Of a stretch of 34,595 nucleotides of DNA, positions 24,172 through 33,115 are shown piece after piece (the stretch's first letter is position 1; every line of letters starts with the position of its first letter). Under the pieces are notes generated by a model. The model saw only the letters and a list, made by a program, of their open reading frames with translations. It was not told where the DNA came from and searched no databases. Source of the stretch: Alphaproteobacteria bacterium (GTDB lineage: Bacteria; Pseudomonadota; Alphaproteobacteria; Reyranellales; Reyranellaceae); NCBI GenBank assembly GCA_947474005.1, contig CANJHI010000043.1, forward strand, positions 1 to 34,595, written 5' to 3'. The translations under genes and the position numbers were made by a program.

Positions 24172-24930
24172 ATGACGCCGCCGGAACTCGACAGGATGTC
24201 CGCGCTGTTTCTTGATCTCGATGGCACGCTGCTCCAGATCGCAGCGACCCCAGAGCTTGTCGTCGTACCGGCCGGCCTGCCGGCCTTGCTCTCGCATCTT
24301 CATCATTTGCTACACGGTGCGCTCGCCATCGTGACCGGCCGGTCGCTTGCCGTGGCGGACGGTCTGCTCGCGCCGTTCTCTGCCGCCGCGGCGGGCGAGC
24401 ATGGCGTCGTGGTGCGATACGCCGACGGTACGCTGGAAGAGATGCCGGCAGGTCTCGCCGTGCCCGAGGCTTGGCGTGATTCATTGGCCGCCGCGGCCGA
24501 GCGTTGGCCCGGCGTTCTGGTCGAGCCCAAGCCGCATGGCTGTGCCGTGCATTATCGCCTGGCACCGGAGCACGGCGACGATGTCTGGCGGCTGGTCCGC
24601 GCGCTGGTCCCCGACGATCACCCCTGGTTCAAGCTGATCCCGGCGCGCGAGGCGGTCGAGATCGGGCCTCGCGACGCCTCCAAGGGACGCGCAGTCGAAC
24701 AACTGATGAGGCAGGCGCCGTTCGCCGGCCGCTGTCCGATCTTCATCGGCGACGATTTCACCGACGAGGCGGGCATGAATGCCGCGCGCACTTTCGGCGG
24801 CCAGGGACTGCGCGTTGCCGAGGTCTTCGGTGGTGACCCCGCAAACGTGCGCGCCTGGCTGAAGCGTGGCGTGGAGCGGCTCGATGGCCGGTCGGCCCCG
24901 CGCCCGGTGCAGGCGGAGATCTCACCATGA
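24172..24930 (+). CDS. otsB: Trehalose-6-phosphate phosphatase
   Basis: 252-residue HAD-superfamily phosphatase converting trehalose 6-phosphate to trehalose in the cytoplasm. Motif I is FLDLDGTL with nucleophile Asp15 and Asp17. VTGRS (motif II) is at about residue 54. The motif III Lys is in DASKGRAV (Lys171). Motif IV GDDFTDE is at 193-199. The start ATG 24172 has a purine-rich AAGGGG region upstream; the frame is open to 24109 without conserved content. Its TGA overlaps the ATG of the GH15 gene, making a tightly coupled otsB-GH15-otsA operon behind the EcfG promoter. Confidence 0.95.
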   Translation: MTPPELDRMSALFLDLDGTLLQIAATPELVVVPAGLPALLSHLHHLLHGALAIVTGRSLAVADGLLAPFSAAAAGEHGVVVRYADGTLEEMPAGLAVPEAWRDSLAAAAERWPGVLVEPKPHGCAVHYRLAPEHGDDVWRLVRALVPDDHPWFKLIPAREAVEIGPRDASKGRAVEQLMRQAPFAGRCPIFIGDDFTDEAGMNAARTFGGQGLRVAEVFGGDPANVRAWLKRGVERLDGRSAPRPVQAEISP

Positions 24931-26726
24931 GCACTCTCGATCTCGGTGTCGTCGGCAACTGCGCGATCGCGAGCCTGATCGATCGCAACGGGCGGCATGT
25001 ATGGCATGGGTTGGGCAGGCTCGACGGCGATCCGGTGTTCAATGCATTGCTGGGCGGCAACGATCCGCAGAGCGGCTTCATGGATGTCGTCGTGGCCGGG
25101 GCCAAGGAGACGCGCCAGCGCTACCTGCACAATTCCGCCGTCATCGAGACCACGATCGATGGCGCCGACGGCACCGTCCGGATCGTCGATTTCGCGCCGC
25201 GCTTCCGCCGCTTCGGGCGCATGTTCCGTCCGCCCATGCTGGTGCGGCGGATGGAGCCGGTCGCCGGCCGGCCGCGGGTTACCGTGCGGCTTCGGCCGAC
25301 CTTCGACTATGGTGCCCGCCCGGCGCAAGTGACGGCCGGCAGCAATCATGTGCGCTACTACGGCGACACTTCGGTCCTGCGACTGACGACCGACGCCTCG
25401 ATCAACTACGTGCTCCATGAGACCGAATTCTCGCTCGACCAGCCGGTCACGCTGCTGGTCGGCGCCGACGAAAGCGTCACCGACAATCCCGACACGCTCG
25501 CGCGCTCCTTCCTCGCCGAGACCGAGTCGTACTGGCAGACCTGGGTGCGCGACCTCAACATCCCGTTCGACTGGCAGGTCGCGGTGATCCGGGCGGCGAT
25601 CACCCTGAAGCTGTGCAGCTACGAGGATACCGGCGCGGTGCTGGCGGCGCTCACGACGTCGGTGCCGGAAGCGGCCGATACACCGCGAACCTGGGACTAT
25701 CGGTTCACCTGGCTGCGCGACGCCTTCTTCACGGTGACGGCGCTCAATCGCGTGTCGGCCACGCTCACAATGGAAAGCTACGTGCGTTTCATCGTCGATA
25801 TCGTCGGGGCCGGCAGCACGCGCGGCGAGGTCCACGAGATCGCACCGCTATTTCCCATCGCTCCCGGCACCGACACGACCGAGCGCATCATAGAGTCCCT
25901 GCCAGGCTATCGCGGCTTCGGGCCGGTGCGCGTCGGCAATGCCGCGGTCGGCCAGCGCCAGAACGACACTTACGGTTCGATGGTGCTGACGGCGGCGCAG
26001 ATGTTCTGGGACGAGCGCCTGCCGCGCCAGGGCGATCTCGAGCTCTATCGTCAGCTCTGCGTCGTCGGCAACGAGGCCCATCGCGCCGCGCTCACGCCCG
26101 ACGCCGGCCTGTGGGAATACCGGGACCGCGAAGAGGTGCACACCTTCTCGGCGGCGATGTGCTGGGCGGCACAGCATCGCCTCGGCATGATCGCCAAGCG
26201 GGTCGGCGTCGATGCCGAATCGCGCGAGTGGCTGGCGCGCGCCGGCGTGCTGCGCCAGGAGATCCTGCAGCGCGGCACGACGGCGGAGGGCTGGCTGTCG
26301 GGCGTGCTCGACCGCGACATGCTCGACGCCTCGAGCCTGGTGCTGCCTGAGATCGGCCTGCTGGGTTCCGACGATCCGCGCTTCCACGCCACGATCGACA
26401 TCGTCGGCAAGCGGCTGATGAAGAACGGCTTCGTCATGCGCTACGCCGAGGCCGACGATTTCGGCAAGCCGTCCAACGCCTTCCTGCTCTGTACCTTCTG
26501 GTACATCGACGCGCTGGCGAGCGTCGGCCGCCGCGACGAGGCGCTCGAGCTGTTCAACAATCTGCTCGCCCGGCGCAACCACCTCGGATTGCTCTCGGAG
26601 GACATCGATCCCCTCACCGGCGAATTGTGGGGCAATTTTCCGCAAACCTACTCGCAGGTCGGGCTGATCCTGTCGGCCATGCGCCTGTCGAGGAGCTGGG
26701 AGGAGGGACTATGGCACGCCTCGTGA
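24927..26726 (+). CDS. Glycoside hydrolase family 15 protein (glucoamylase/trehalase-like)
   Basis: 599-residue GH15 enzyme: an N-terminal beta-sandwich domain (about residues 1-215) followed by an (alpha/alpha)6 barrel. TWDYRFTWLRDAFFT at 255-269 is the most diagnostic motif. The likely general acid is Glu397 in GLWEYRD. The likely base lies in LLSEDIDPLTGELWGN near residues 558-566. There is no signal peptide, so it is cytoplasmic. GH15 members include glucoamylases, dextran glucosidases and mycobacterial-type trehalases; its place between otsB and otsA suggests trehalose or a related alpha-glucan as substrate. The ATG shares bases with the otsB stop (ATGA), and its 3' end overlaps otsA by 16 bp. 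Confidence 0.92.
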   Translation: MSTLDLGVVGNCAIASLIDRNGRHVWHGLGRLDGDPVFNALLGGNDPQSGFMDVVVAGAKETRQRYLHNSAVIETTIDGADGTVRIVDFAPRFRRFGRMFRPPMLVRRMEPVAGRPRVTVRLRPTFDYGARPAQVTAGSNHVRYYGDTSVLRLTTDASINYVLHETEFSLDQPVTLLVGADESVTDNPDTLARSFLAETESYWQTWVRDLNIPFDWQVAVIRAAITLKLCSYEDTGAVLAALTTSVPEAADTPRTWDYRFTWLRDAFFTVTALNRVSATLTMESYVRFIVDIVGAGSTRGEVHEIAPLFPIAPGTDTTERIIESLPGYRGFGPVRVGNAAVGQRQNDTYGSMVLTAAQMFWDERLPRQGDLELYRQLCVVGNEAHRAALTPDAGLWEYRDREEVHTFSAAMCWAAQHRLGMIAKRVGVDAESREWLARAGVLRQEILQRGTTAEGWLSGVLDRDMLDASSLVLPEIGLLGSDDPRFHATIDIVGKRLMKNGFVMRYAEADDFGKPSNAFLLCTFWYIDALASVGRRDEALELFNNLLARRNHLGLLSEDIDPLTGELWGNFPQTYSQVGLILSAMRLSRSWEEGLWHAS

Positions 26727-28096
26727 TCGTTTCTAATCGAGTGCCGATCCCCAAATCCCGCGGCGCGACGGCGGGCGGACTTGCCGTGGCGCTGCGCGAC
26801 CTGCTGACACCGGGCTCGGTGTGGTTCGGCTGGAGCGGGCGGCTCACCGCCGAGCCCGCAGTGCAACCGTCGCTCGTCGAGGCGCGCGGTGTCACCTATG
26901 CCACGGTCGATCTCACGCCCGAGGCGCATCGCAGCTTCTATGTCGGCTTCGCCAATGGGGCGTTGTGGCCGCTGCTGCACTTCCGCCTCGGCCTGATGCA
27001 TTTCCACCGCGACGACTATGAGGGCTACCTCGCCGTCAACCAGACCTTCGCGGCATCGCTGGAGCCGGTGCTGCAGCCCGACGACACGGTGTGGGTGCAC
27101 GACTACCACCTGATCCCGTTCGGCCGCATGCTGCGGGCGCGGGGCTTCCACGGGCCGATCGGCTTCTTCCTTCATGTCCCCTTCGTGCCGCCCTCGATGC
27201 TCGAGGCCATGCCGGTGGCGCGCGAGCTGGTGGCCGATCTCTGCGCCTACGACCTGGTCGGCTTCCAGACTGAGGAGCATGCCCGCGACTTCCGCGACTG
27301 CGCGCACCGCATGCTGGGAGCCGTGGTCGACGGCGAATGGGTCCGGCTGAACGGCCGCCGGATGCGGGCCTTTGCCGACCCGATCGGCATCGACGCCGAA
27401 GCCTTTGCCCAGGAAGCCGCGCGCGCGGCCAGCGACAAGCTGGTGCGACGGGTGGCCGAGAGCATGGTCGGGCGCGCGCTCATCATCGGCGTCGACCGCA
27501 TGGACTATTCCAAGGGCCTGCCGCAGCGCTTCGAGGCCTTCGGCCAACTGCTCGAGAAGCATCCCGAGCACCGCCGCAAGATCCACTATCTGCAAATCTG
27601 CCCCAGGTCGCGCGAGGAGGTCGACGAATATCGCAGGCTGCGCATCGATCTCGACCGCCTGGCGGGCCGGATCAATGGCAAGTTCTCCGAGTTCGACTGG
27701 ACTCCGTTGCGCTACAGCGCGCGGGCGGCGCCGCGCACGACGCTGGCCGGCCTCTACCGCTTGGGTCGGATCGGCGTGGTGACGCCGCTGCGCGACGGCA
27801 TGAACCTGGTCGCCAAGGAGTTCGTTGCCGCCCAGTCGGACGAGGATCCGGGCGTCTTGGTGCTGTCGCGGTTCGCGGGCGCCGCGCACGAACTCACCGA
27901 GGCGCTGATCGTCAATCCGTTCGACCCCGACGCCATTGCCGATGCCATGCATCTGGCGCTCACGATGCCGATCGGCGAACGCAAGGAGCGGCACGCGGCC
28001 CTCAAGGCCAAGGTGTTCCGGACCACGGCCCAGCTCTATTGCCGCCGCTTCCTCGACGCGCTGGCGGCGCCGCCGCTCGTGCGGGCGGCGGCCTAG
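26711..28096 (+). CDS. otsA: Trehalose-6-phosphate synthase
   Basis: 461-residue GT20 enzyme that joins UDP-glucose and glucose 6-phosphate. [14 protein letters not shown] with [10 protein letters not shown] supplies the donor-site glycine pair. [15 protein letters not shown], then [36 protein letters not shown] and [20 protein letters not shown] are all conserved GT20 blocks. The length matches E. coli OtsA. The ATG at 26711 follows GGAGG and lies inside the last codons of the GH15 gene. As last gene of the operon, its expression should depend on the EcfG promoter before otsB. It converges on the FMN protein gene with a six-base gap. Confidence 0.96.
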   Translation: MARLVIVSNRVPIPKSRGATAGGLAVALRDLLTPGSVWFGWSGRLTAEPAVQPSLVEARGVTYATVDLTPEAHRSFYVGFANGALWPLLHFRLGLMHFHRDDYEGYLAVNQTFAASLEPVLQPDDTVWVHDYHLIPFGRMLRARGFHGPIGFFLHVPFVPPSMLEAMPVARELVADLCAYDLVGFQTEEHARDFRDCAHRMLGAVVDGEWVRLNGRRMRAFADPIGIDAEAFAQEAARAASDKLVRRVAESMVGRALIIGVDRMDYSKGLPQRFEAFGQLLEKHPEHRRKIHYLQICPRSREEVDEYRRLRIDLDRLAGRINGKFSEFDWTPLRYSARAAPRTTLAGLYRLGRIGVVTPLRDGMNLVAKEFVAAQSDEDPGVLVLSRFAGAAHELTEALIVNPFDPDAIADAMHLALTMPIGERKERHAALKAKVFRTTAQLYCRRFLDALAAPPLVRAAA

Positions 28097-28102
28097 CGGC
28101 CG

Positions 28103-28744
28103 CTACCACATCGTCTTGGCGGCGCGGCCCGACCATTCGCGGTCGTAGGTCTCGCCGCCGACGCGGTCCTGGCTCAGTGCCGCCAGGATCTGCCCGGCGC
28201 TGGGCAGGCTCTTGGGATCGACATGGCGCGCCGGGTTCCACAGCTCGGAGCGCACCAGGGCGCGGGCGCACTGGAAATAGACGGCATCGACGGTCATCAC
28301 CATCACCGAGCGCGGCGCCTTTTCCTCGACCGCGAAGGAGTCCAGTAGCGCCGGCTCGACGCTGAGATGGGCGCGGCCGTTGACCCGGAGCGTATTGCCG
28401 ACGCCCGGGATCAGGAACAGCAGCGCCACGCGCGGATCGCGCACGATGTTGCGCAGCGAATCGATGCGGTTGTTGCCGCGCCGGTCGGGCAGCATCAGTG
28501 TCTTCTCGTCATGGATGCGCACGAAGCCCGGTCTGTCGCCGCGCGGCGAGCAGTCGAGCCCCTCCGGTCCCGAGGTCGCCAGTGACGCGAAGGGCGAAGC
28601 TTCGATATAGGCGCGGTACTGCGGCGTGATCCGCGCCACTTCCTTCACCGTCGATGCCTCGGCGGGCTGGCCGTAGAGCGTTTCGAGGTCGGCGATGGTG
28701 GTGAGGGCGTGCGGGGCGATCATGTCGGGCATGGTCGTACTCAC
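28103..28744 (-). CDS. PPOX-class FMN-dependent split-barrel flavoprotein
   Basis: 213 residues of the pyridoxamine-phosphate-oxidase-like fold. ITPQYRAYIEASPFASLATS, then GLDCSPRGDRPGFVRI, LPDRRGNNRIDSLRNI and VALLFLIPGVGNTLRVNG are the blocks of the TIGR04025 (DR_2398/MSMEG_1061) group. Members bind FMN; their natural substrate is unknown. The first start is a GTG at 28744 that overlaps the TGA of the CoA-transferase gene (GTGA); an ATG at 28732 is an alternative. It is the last gene of the hydrolase / CoA-transferase / flavoprotein operon. Confidence 0.88.
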   Translation of the reverse strand: MSTTMPDMIAPHALTTIADLETLYGQPAEASTVKEVARITPQYRAYIEASPFASLATSGPEGLDCSPRGDRPGFVRIHDEKTLMLPDRRGNNRIDSLRNIVRDPRVALLFLIPGVGNTLRVNGRAHLSVEPALLDSFAVEEKAPRSVMVMTVDAVYFQCARALVRSELWNPARHVDPKSLPSAGQILAALSQDRVGGETYDREWSGRAAKTMW

Positions 28745-30120
28745 GAACTCCAGCGGGCGGGGGAACTGCCGAGCGGCTCGGCGGGGCGGGCGTAGAAGGC
28801 GGGTGTCTCGCTCAACTGCACGATCGGCCGGAGATGGTTCAGGCGGCCGAAGGGGCCGACGCTTTCGGTGATGAGGCTGGCCAGTTCGTCGTCGCTGAGC
28901 TCGGCCGCCCCCTTCGAGGCATCGACAGTGCCGAGGCTCGCGATCCAGTGCGCGACCTGGACCAGCGAGACGCGCACCAGCCAGGAGCCGCCCTGTTCGG
29001 TGCGGCGGGCGAGGCCGACCATGGCGCCGAGCGCAGCGAGATAGCCCGCGACGTAGTCGTTGGCCTGCACCGGCATGTTGCGCGGCTTTTCCAGGGTGCC
29101 TTGCGTCGCGGAAAGGCCGGTGACGTTCTGCACGATCGAATCGAAGCCGCGCCGCGAGGCCCAGGGGCCTTCGTGGCCATAGGCGCAGATGCTGACGCAG
29201 ACGATGCCGGGCCTGAGTTCGGCCAGCCGCTCCGGTGAGAAGCCGCGCGCCGCGAGCGTGCCGGGCCGATAGCCTTGCGTGAAGACGTCGGCCTGGCGCA
29301 CCAGGCCGTTCAGCGTCTCGACGCCGGCCGGCTCGCGCAGGTCGAGCCAGGCGCAGCGCTTGCCGTGGCCGGTATCCATCAGGATTTCAGTTTGGTAGGG
29401 CAGGTGCTGGGCCGCGATATGCAGGACCTCTGCGCCGTTCTCTGCCAGTACGCGGCCGCTGGTCGGGCCAGCCAGCACGCGCGTGAGATCGAGCGCGCGG
29501 ACACCACTCAGCGGCCGGTCACCTTTGGGCAATGGTCGCGTCGGCGCTTCGCCGATCTTGACCATGTCGATCAGCGGCAGCCTGGCGACGGCGATGCCGT
29601 GCGGATGGGCGTTCCATTCGTCGCGGCTGCGCACGAGGCCGCCGACACAGTTGCCGGCCGCGATCGCCTCCTCGATGGCGAGCCCGTCCCACTTGGCGAC
29701 CGCATCGGCCAGTGCCTCGCGCGTCTCGGCCTTGGCGCCCGAGATGCTGAGCGCGCCGACACGGTGGTGCGGATGGTTGGTGTGCAGGAACATGGTCCGG
29801 CCGTCGCGTGTCGGGTAGTGGCCGGCCAGCGGATCCCACGACACCGGCTTCTCGCCGTTGCGGCGGACATAGGTATTGGAGCGCAGCGAGGCCGCGGCGG
29901 CGCGGAGGTCGATGCCGACGCCCTGGGGTTTGCCAGTGCGCAGGCGCCAGAGATCGGAGACGGCGAGTCCGACAGCGCCCAGGGCGGCCGATCCGGCGAG
30001 GCCGATGCGCCATGGCGTCGGGAAGACCGGATCGCTGCCGCCAGTCAGCGTGAGCGAATCGTCACCGCGCTTGGTTCGGCCGAGCTGGCCAAGGACGTCG
30101 TGGACCAGCGCGTCGCTCAT
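28741..30120 (-). CDS. Class III (CaiB/BaiF) CoA-transferase
   Basis: 459 residues. LSGVRALDLTRVLAGPTSGR, then AENGAEVLHI, the classic opening of a CaiB-type enzyme, appears only at about residue 200. The first 200 residues resemble a degenerate copy of the later part of the same fold (TGKPQGVGIDLRAAAASLRS, then RDGRTMFLHTNHP). The probable catalytic Asp is in VQANDYVAGYLAALGAMVGL, as in formyl-CoA transferase. Family III enzymes move CoA between carboxylic acids. The ATG at 30120, 11 bp after the hydrolase stop, was preferred to a GTG at 30147 that would overlap it. The two-part architecture is also seen in other long alphaproteobacterial homologues. Confidence 0.88.
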   Translation of the reverse strand: MSDALVHDVLGQLGRTKRGDDSLTLTGGSDPVFPTPWRIGLAGSAALGAVGLAVSDLWRLRTGKPQGVGIDLRAAAASLRSNTYVRRNGEKPVSWDPLAGHYPTRDGRTMFLHTNHPHHRVGALSISGAKAETREALADAVAKWDGLAIEEAIAAGNCVGGLVRSRDEWNAHPHGIAVARLPLIDMVKIGEAPTRPLPKGDRPLSGVRALDLTRVLAGPTSGRVLAENGAEVLHIAAQHLPYQTEILMDTGHGKRCAWLDLREPAGVETLNGLVRQADVFTQGYRPGTLAARGFSPERLAELRPGIVCVSICAYGHEGPWASRRGFDSIVQNVTGLSATQGTLEKPRNMPVQANDYVAGYLAALGAMVGLARRTEQGGSWLVRVSLVQVAHWIASLGTVDASKGAAELSDDELASLITESVGPFGRLNHLRPIVQLSETPAFYARPAEPLGSSPARWSS

Positions 30121-30131
30121 TTGTTCGCCGC

Positions 30132-30857
30132 TCACTTGTCCGCCCACGTGTTAGGCATGATGCGGGTCAACAACGCCATCAACGCGTCGGGGCAGGTAAT
30201 GTGCGGGTTGTGGCTGGCGTCGAGTTCGTAGGACTTCCAGCCCGGCTCGTTCTTGGCGCGCTCGCTGAACTGGCGGAACACGTCGCCCGGGCCGTTGCGT
30301 GTCGCGTAGATATAGTGACGCGGCGGCGGCGGTTCCTTCGAAGTAAGCTGGATCTTCTGCTCGAAGGTCCGGATCGGCTGCGGCCGGCGGCGCGGACTGG
30401 CCCAGGCGACATCCTCGGGCGCGGTGTCGGGCGGCATCGGATTGATCGGCAGCCGCCAGCCGTCGCCGTCCTTGGTGGCGCCGGCGCGCATGTTGCCCTC
30501 GGCCTTGGGACCCACCAGATCGAACAGGCTTTGGCCATCCTTGGGCGCGAAGGCGTCGATATAGACCACGCGGGCAATGCGCCCCGGCGCCTTGTCGACA
30601 ACACCGGTCGCGACCATGCCGCCGTAGGAATGGCCGAGCAGGGTGACGTCGGTCAGGTCCTCGAATTCCAGCACCGCCAGCACGTCCTGGATGTGGGTCG
30701 CGAGATCGATCTCGGGGCGGGCGAGGTGGGCACGCTCGCCGAGCCCGGTGTAGGTCGGCGAGAAGAACTCGTGGCCGGCAGCCCTGAAGCGGGGGCGCAT
30801 TTTTTTCCAGGCCCAGGCCGCGGACCAGGCGCCATGCGCCAGAACGATCGATGCCAT
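30132..30857 (-). CDS. Alpha/beta hydrolase
   Basis: 241-residue alpha/beta-hydrolase fold protein of the short plant-esterase-like type. VLAHGAWSAAWAWKKM holds the oxyanion region, the nucleophile elbow is LLGHSYGGMVATG, and the C-terminal catalytic His is in ELDASHNPHITCPDAL. The acid residue is probably near VYIDAFAPKDG or later in the chain. No signal peptide. GGGAGG is eight bases before the ATG at 30857. It leads an operon with a CoA-transferase and an FMN protein, which suggests ester, lactone or enol hydrolysis in a carboxylic acid pathway. It diverges from feoA across only 57 bp. Confidence 0.9.
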   Translation of the reverse strand: MASIVLAHGAWSAAWAWKKMRPRFRAAGHEFFSPTYTGLGERAHLARPEIDLATHIQDVLAVLEFEDLTDVTLLGHSYGGMVATGVVDKAPGRIARVVYIDAFAPKDGQSLFDLVGPKAEGNMRAGATKDGDGWRLPINPMPPDTAPEDVAWASPRRRPQPIRTFEQKIQLTSKEPPPPRHYIYATRNGPGDVFRQFSERAKNEPGWKSYELDASHNPHITCPDALMALLTRIMPNTWADK

Positions 30858-30899
30858 CTCCTTAACCTCCCGCTGGAAAAGCCCATTTCCCAGTGCTAC

Positions 30900-30914
30900 T
30901 ACGAATTACTCGCA
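30900..30914 (-). promoter_or_regulatory. Possible Fur/Mur-family operator before feoA
   Basis: On the minus strand TGCGAGTAATTCGTA is an imperfect dyad (5 of 7 pairs) resembling the TGC-N9-GCA type of alphaproteobacterial Fur/Mur site as I recall it. It abuts the feoA ATG and replaces any Shine-Dalgarno there. The position suits iron repression of feoAB, but the match is imperfect. Confidence 0.3.
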
Positions 30915-31193
30915 ATGACTGCCAAATCAACCATAGCACTAGGGGACGCATCCGTGGGGTTTCGCGGTCGCATCCGGGCGCTCGCCGTGGAGCGCGCCGG
31001 AACCGGCCTGCCGGGGCCCGAACTGGAGCGCCGCCTGATCGAACTGGGCTTCGTCGAGGGCGCCGAGGTCGAATTGCTGCACCAGGGGCTGTTCGGCGGC
31101 GACCCGATCGCGGTGCGCGTGGCGCATGCCACCATCGCGCTTCGCCGCCGCGAAGCCATGGCGATCCTGGTGAGCGACGAGGCGCCGGTATGA
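30915..31193 (+). CDS. feoA: Ferrous iron transport protein A
   Basis: 92-residue SH3-like cytoplasmic protein. ALGDASVGFRGRIRAL, then LERRLIELGFVEGAEVELLHQG, then GGDPIAVRVAHATIALRRREA are the FeoA blocks, in which the last segment is the conserved P-I-x-V/I-R-v strand. FeoA helps FeoB in Fe(II) import. The start at ATG 30915 has no clear ribosome-binding site. The feoB ATG overlaps its TGA (ATGA), so the proteins are translationally coupled. It is a minimal FeoA-FeoB system; no FeoC is seen. Confidence 0.93.
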   Translation: MTAKSTIALGDASVGFRGRIRALAVERAGTGLPGPELERRLIELGFVEGAEVELLHQGLFGGDPIAVRVAHATIALRRREAMAILVSDEAPV

Positions 31194-33058
31194 GCGCCGC
31201 CGCTCCCACCATCGCGCTGGTCGGTAACCCCAACTGCGGCAAGACGGCGCTGTTCAATGCGCTCACCGGCAGCCGCCAGAAGGTCGCCAACTATCCCGGC
31301 GTCACGGTCGAGAAGAAAGTCGGCCACCTCACGACGCCAGCCGGACGTAGCCTGCAGATCGTCGACCTGCCCGGCACTTATTCGCTGCGCGCGCGCTCGC
31401 CTGATGAGGAGATCACGCGCGACGCCGTGCTCGGGCGGCTGGGGGGCGACGTCACCCCCGACCTGATCGTCTGCGTTGCCGACGCTTCCAACCTGCGCCT
31501 CGCACTCCGCCTCGCGCTGGAGCTGAAGCGCGTCGGCCGGCCGGTGATGCTGTCGCTCAACATGATGGACATCGCGCGCAAGCGCGGCATCGAGATCGAC
31601 GCGGCGCGCCTGGCGCGTGAACTCGGCGTGCCGGTCGTGAGTTCGGTCGCGGTGCGCCGTGGCGGCACCGACGAGCTGCTGCGCGAGATCGACAACGCGG
31701 TGGCCAGCTTGGCCGCGGCGGGCGTCTCGTCTTGGAAAGCGCCCGATGCCGGCGAACTGCGCGGCGGACAGCGCGAGGCAGACAGGCTGCTGGACGCCGC
31801 GGTGCGCCGCGGCGGCGAACGCGATGTAACGACGGCGCGGGCCGATGCCGTGCTGCTGCATCCCGTGGCCGGGATCGTCATCCTGCTCGCCATTCTGTTC
31901 GTCATGTTCCAGGCGGTGTTCGCCTGGGCGCGGCCGGCGATGGACGCCATCGCCGCAGGCTTCACCTGGCTCGGCGCCCTGGTCGGGTCGGCGCCGTTGC
32001 CCGACCTGCTCAAGAGTTTTCTCAAGGACGGGCTGATCGCGGGCGTCGGCAGCGTGATCGTGTTCCTTCCGCAGATCGTCATTCTCTTCTTCTTCATCCT
32101 GGTCCTGGAAGACCTGGGTTACATGGCGCGCGCGGCGTTCCTGATGGATCGCATCATGGGCGGCGCCGGCCTGCACGGCCGCGCCTTCATCCCGCTGCTG
32201 TCGAGTTTCGCCTGCGCCATTCCCGGCATCATGTCGACGCGCGTGATCGACGATCGCCGCGACCGCCTCACCACCATCCTGGTGGCGCCGCTGATGACCT
32301 GCTCGGCGCGCATCCCGGTCTACACGCTGATCATCGGCGCCTTCATTCCCGATCGCGACGTCTGGGGCTTCGTCGGCCTGCAGGGCCTGGTGATGTTCGG
32401 CCTCTATGCGGCCGGCATTGCCGGCGCGCTCGGCGTCTCGTTCGTGCTGAAGCGCCTGATCTGGCGTCACTCCGTGGGCGAGCCCTTCATGCTCGAGCTG
32501 CCGGACTACAAGATCCCGCAGGCCAAGAGCCTGGCGATCGGCCTGTGGACGCGCGCCACCATCTTCCTCAAGCGCGCCGGCACCACGATCCTTTCCATGA
32601 TGGTCCTGATCTGGGTGCTGGCGTCCTTCCCGCAGCCGCCCGAGGGCGCGACCGAACCCGCGATCAGTTATAGCCTGGCCGCGATGATCGGCTCGGCCAT
32701 CCAGCCGATTACGGAACCGCTCGGCTTCAACTGGCAGATCAACGTGGCGCTGATCCCCGGCATGGCGGCGCGCGAGGTCGCGGTGGGCGCGCTCGGCACC
32801 ATCTACGCCATCGACGGCGGCGAGGGTGCGGCCGAAAAGATCGGCCAGATCGTCGCCGGCCAGTGGAGCCTCGGCACGGCGCTGGCGCTGCTCGCCTGGT
32901 ACGTGTTCGCGCCGCAATGTGCCTCGACCCTGGCCGTCATCCGGCGCGAGACGGGCAGCTGGAAATGGATGTGGGTCACCTTCTTCTACATGCTGGCGCT
33001 GGCCTATGTGGCGGCGCTCGCGACCTACCAGATCGCACGCGCCCTCGGCGCCGGATAA
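31190..33058 (+). CDS. feoB: Ferrous iron transporter B
   Basis: 622-residue inner-membrane Fe(II) permease with an N-terminal G domain. G1 is ALVGNPNCGKTALFNALTG, the G2 Thr is in YPGVTVEKKVG, G3 is VDLPGTYSLRARSPDE, and G4 is LNMMD. A spacer of about 100 residues follows, then a polytopic domain including the first Gate-type segment (LEDLGYMARAAFLMDRIM, then FACAIPGIMSTRVI) and the APLMTCSARIPVY metal-path motif. It ends near APQCASTLAVIRRETGSWKW. It is shorter than the E. coli protein (about 770) but usual for FeoB proteins without a long C-terminal tail. Confidence 0.96.
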   Translation: MSAAAPTIALVGNPNCGKTALFNALTGSRQKVANYPGVTVEKKVGHLTTPAGRSLQIVDLPGTYSLRARSPDEEITRDAVLGRLGGDVTPDLIVCVADASNLRLALRLALELKRVGRPVMLSLNMMDIARKRGIEIDAARLARELGVPVVSSVAVRRGGTDELLREIDNAVASLAAAGVSSWKAPDAGELRGGQREADRLLDAAVRRGGERDVTTARADAVLLHPVAGIVILLAILFVMFQAVFAWARPAMDAIAAGFTWLGALVGSAPLPDLLKSFLKDGLIAGVGSVIVFLPQIVILFFFILVLEDLGYMARAAFLMDRIMGGAGLHGRAFIPLLSSFACAIPGIMSTRVIDDRRDRLTTILVAPLMTCSARIPVYTLIIGAFIPDRDVWGFVGLQGLVMFGLYAAGIAGALGVSFVLKRLIWRHSVGEPFMLELPDYKIPQAKSLAIGLWTRATIFLKRAGTTILSMMVLIWVLASFPQPPEGATEPAISYSLAAMIGSAIQPITEPLGFNWQINVALIPGMAAREVAVGALGTIYAIDGGEGAAEKIGQIVAGQWSLGTALALLAWYVFAPQCASTLAVIRRETGSWKWMWVTFFYMLALAYVAALATYQIARALGAG

Positions 33059-33115
33059 CACCACCCTTCCGTCATCGGGCCAGCCGCCGCCAGCCCTCCT
33101 TCCTGGGAAACTTCC

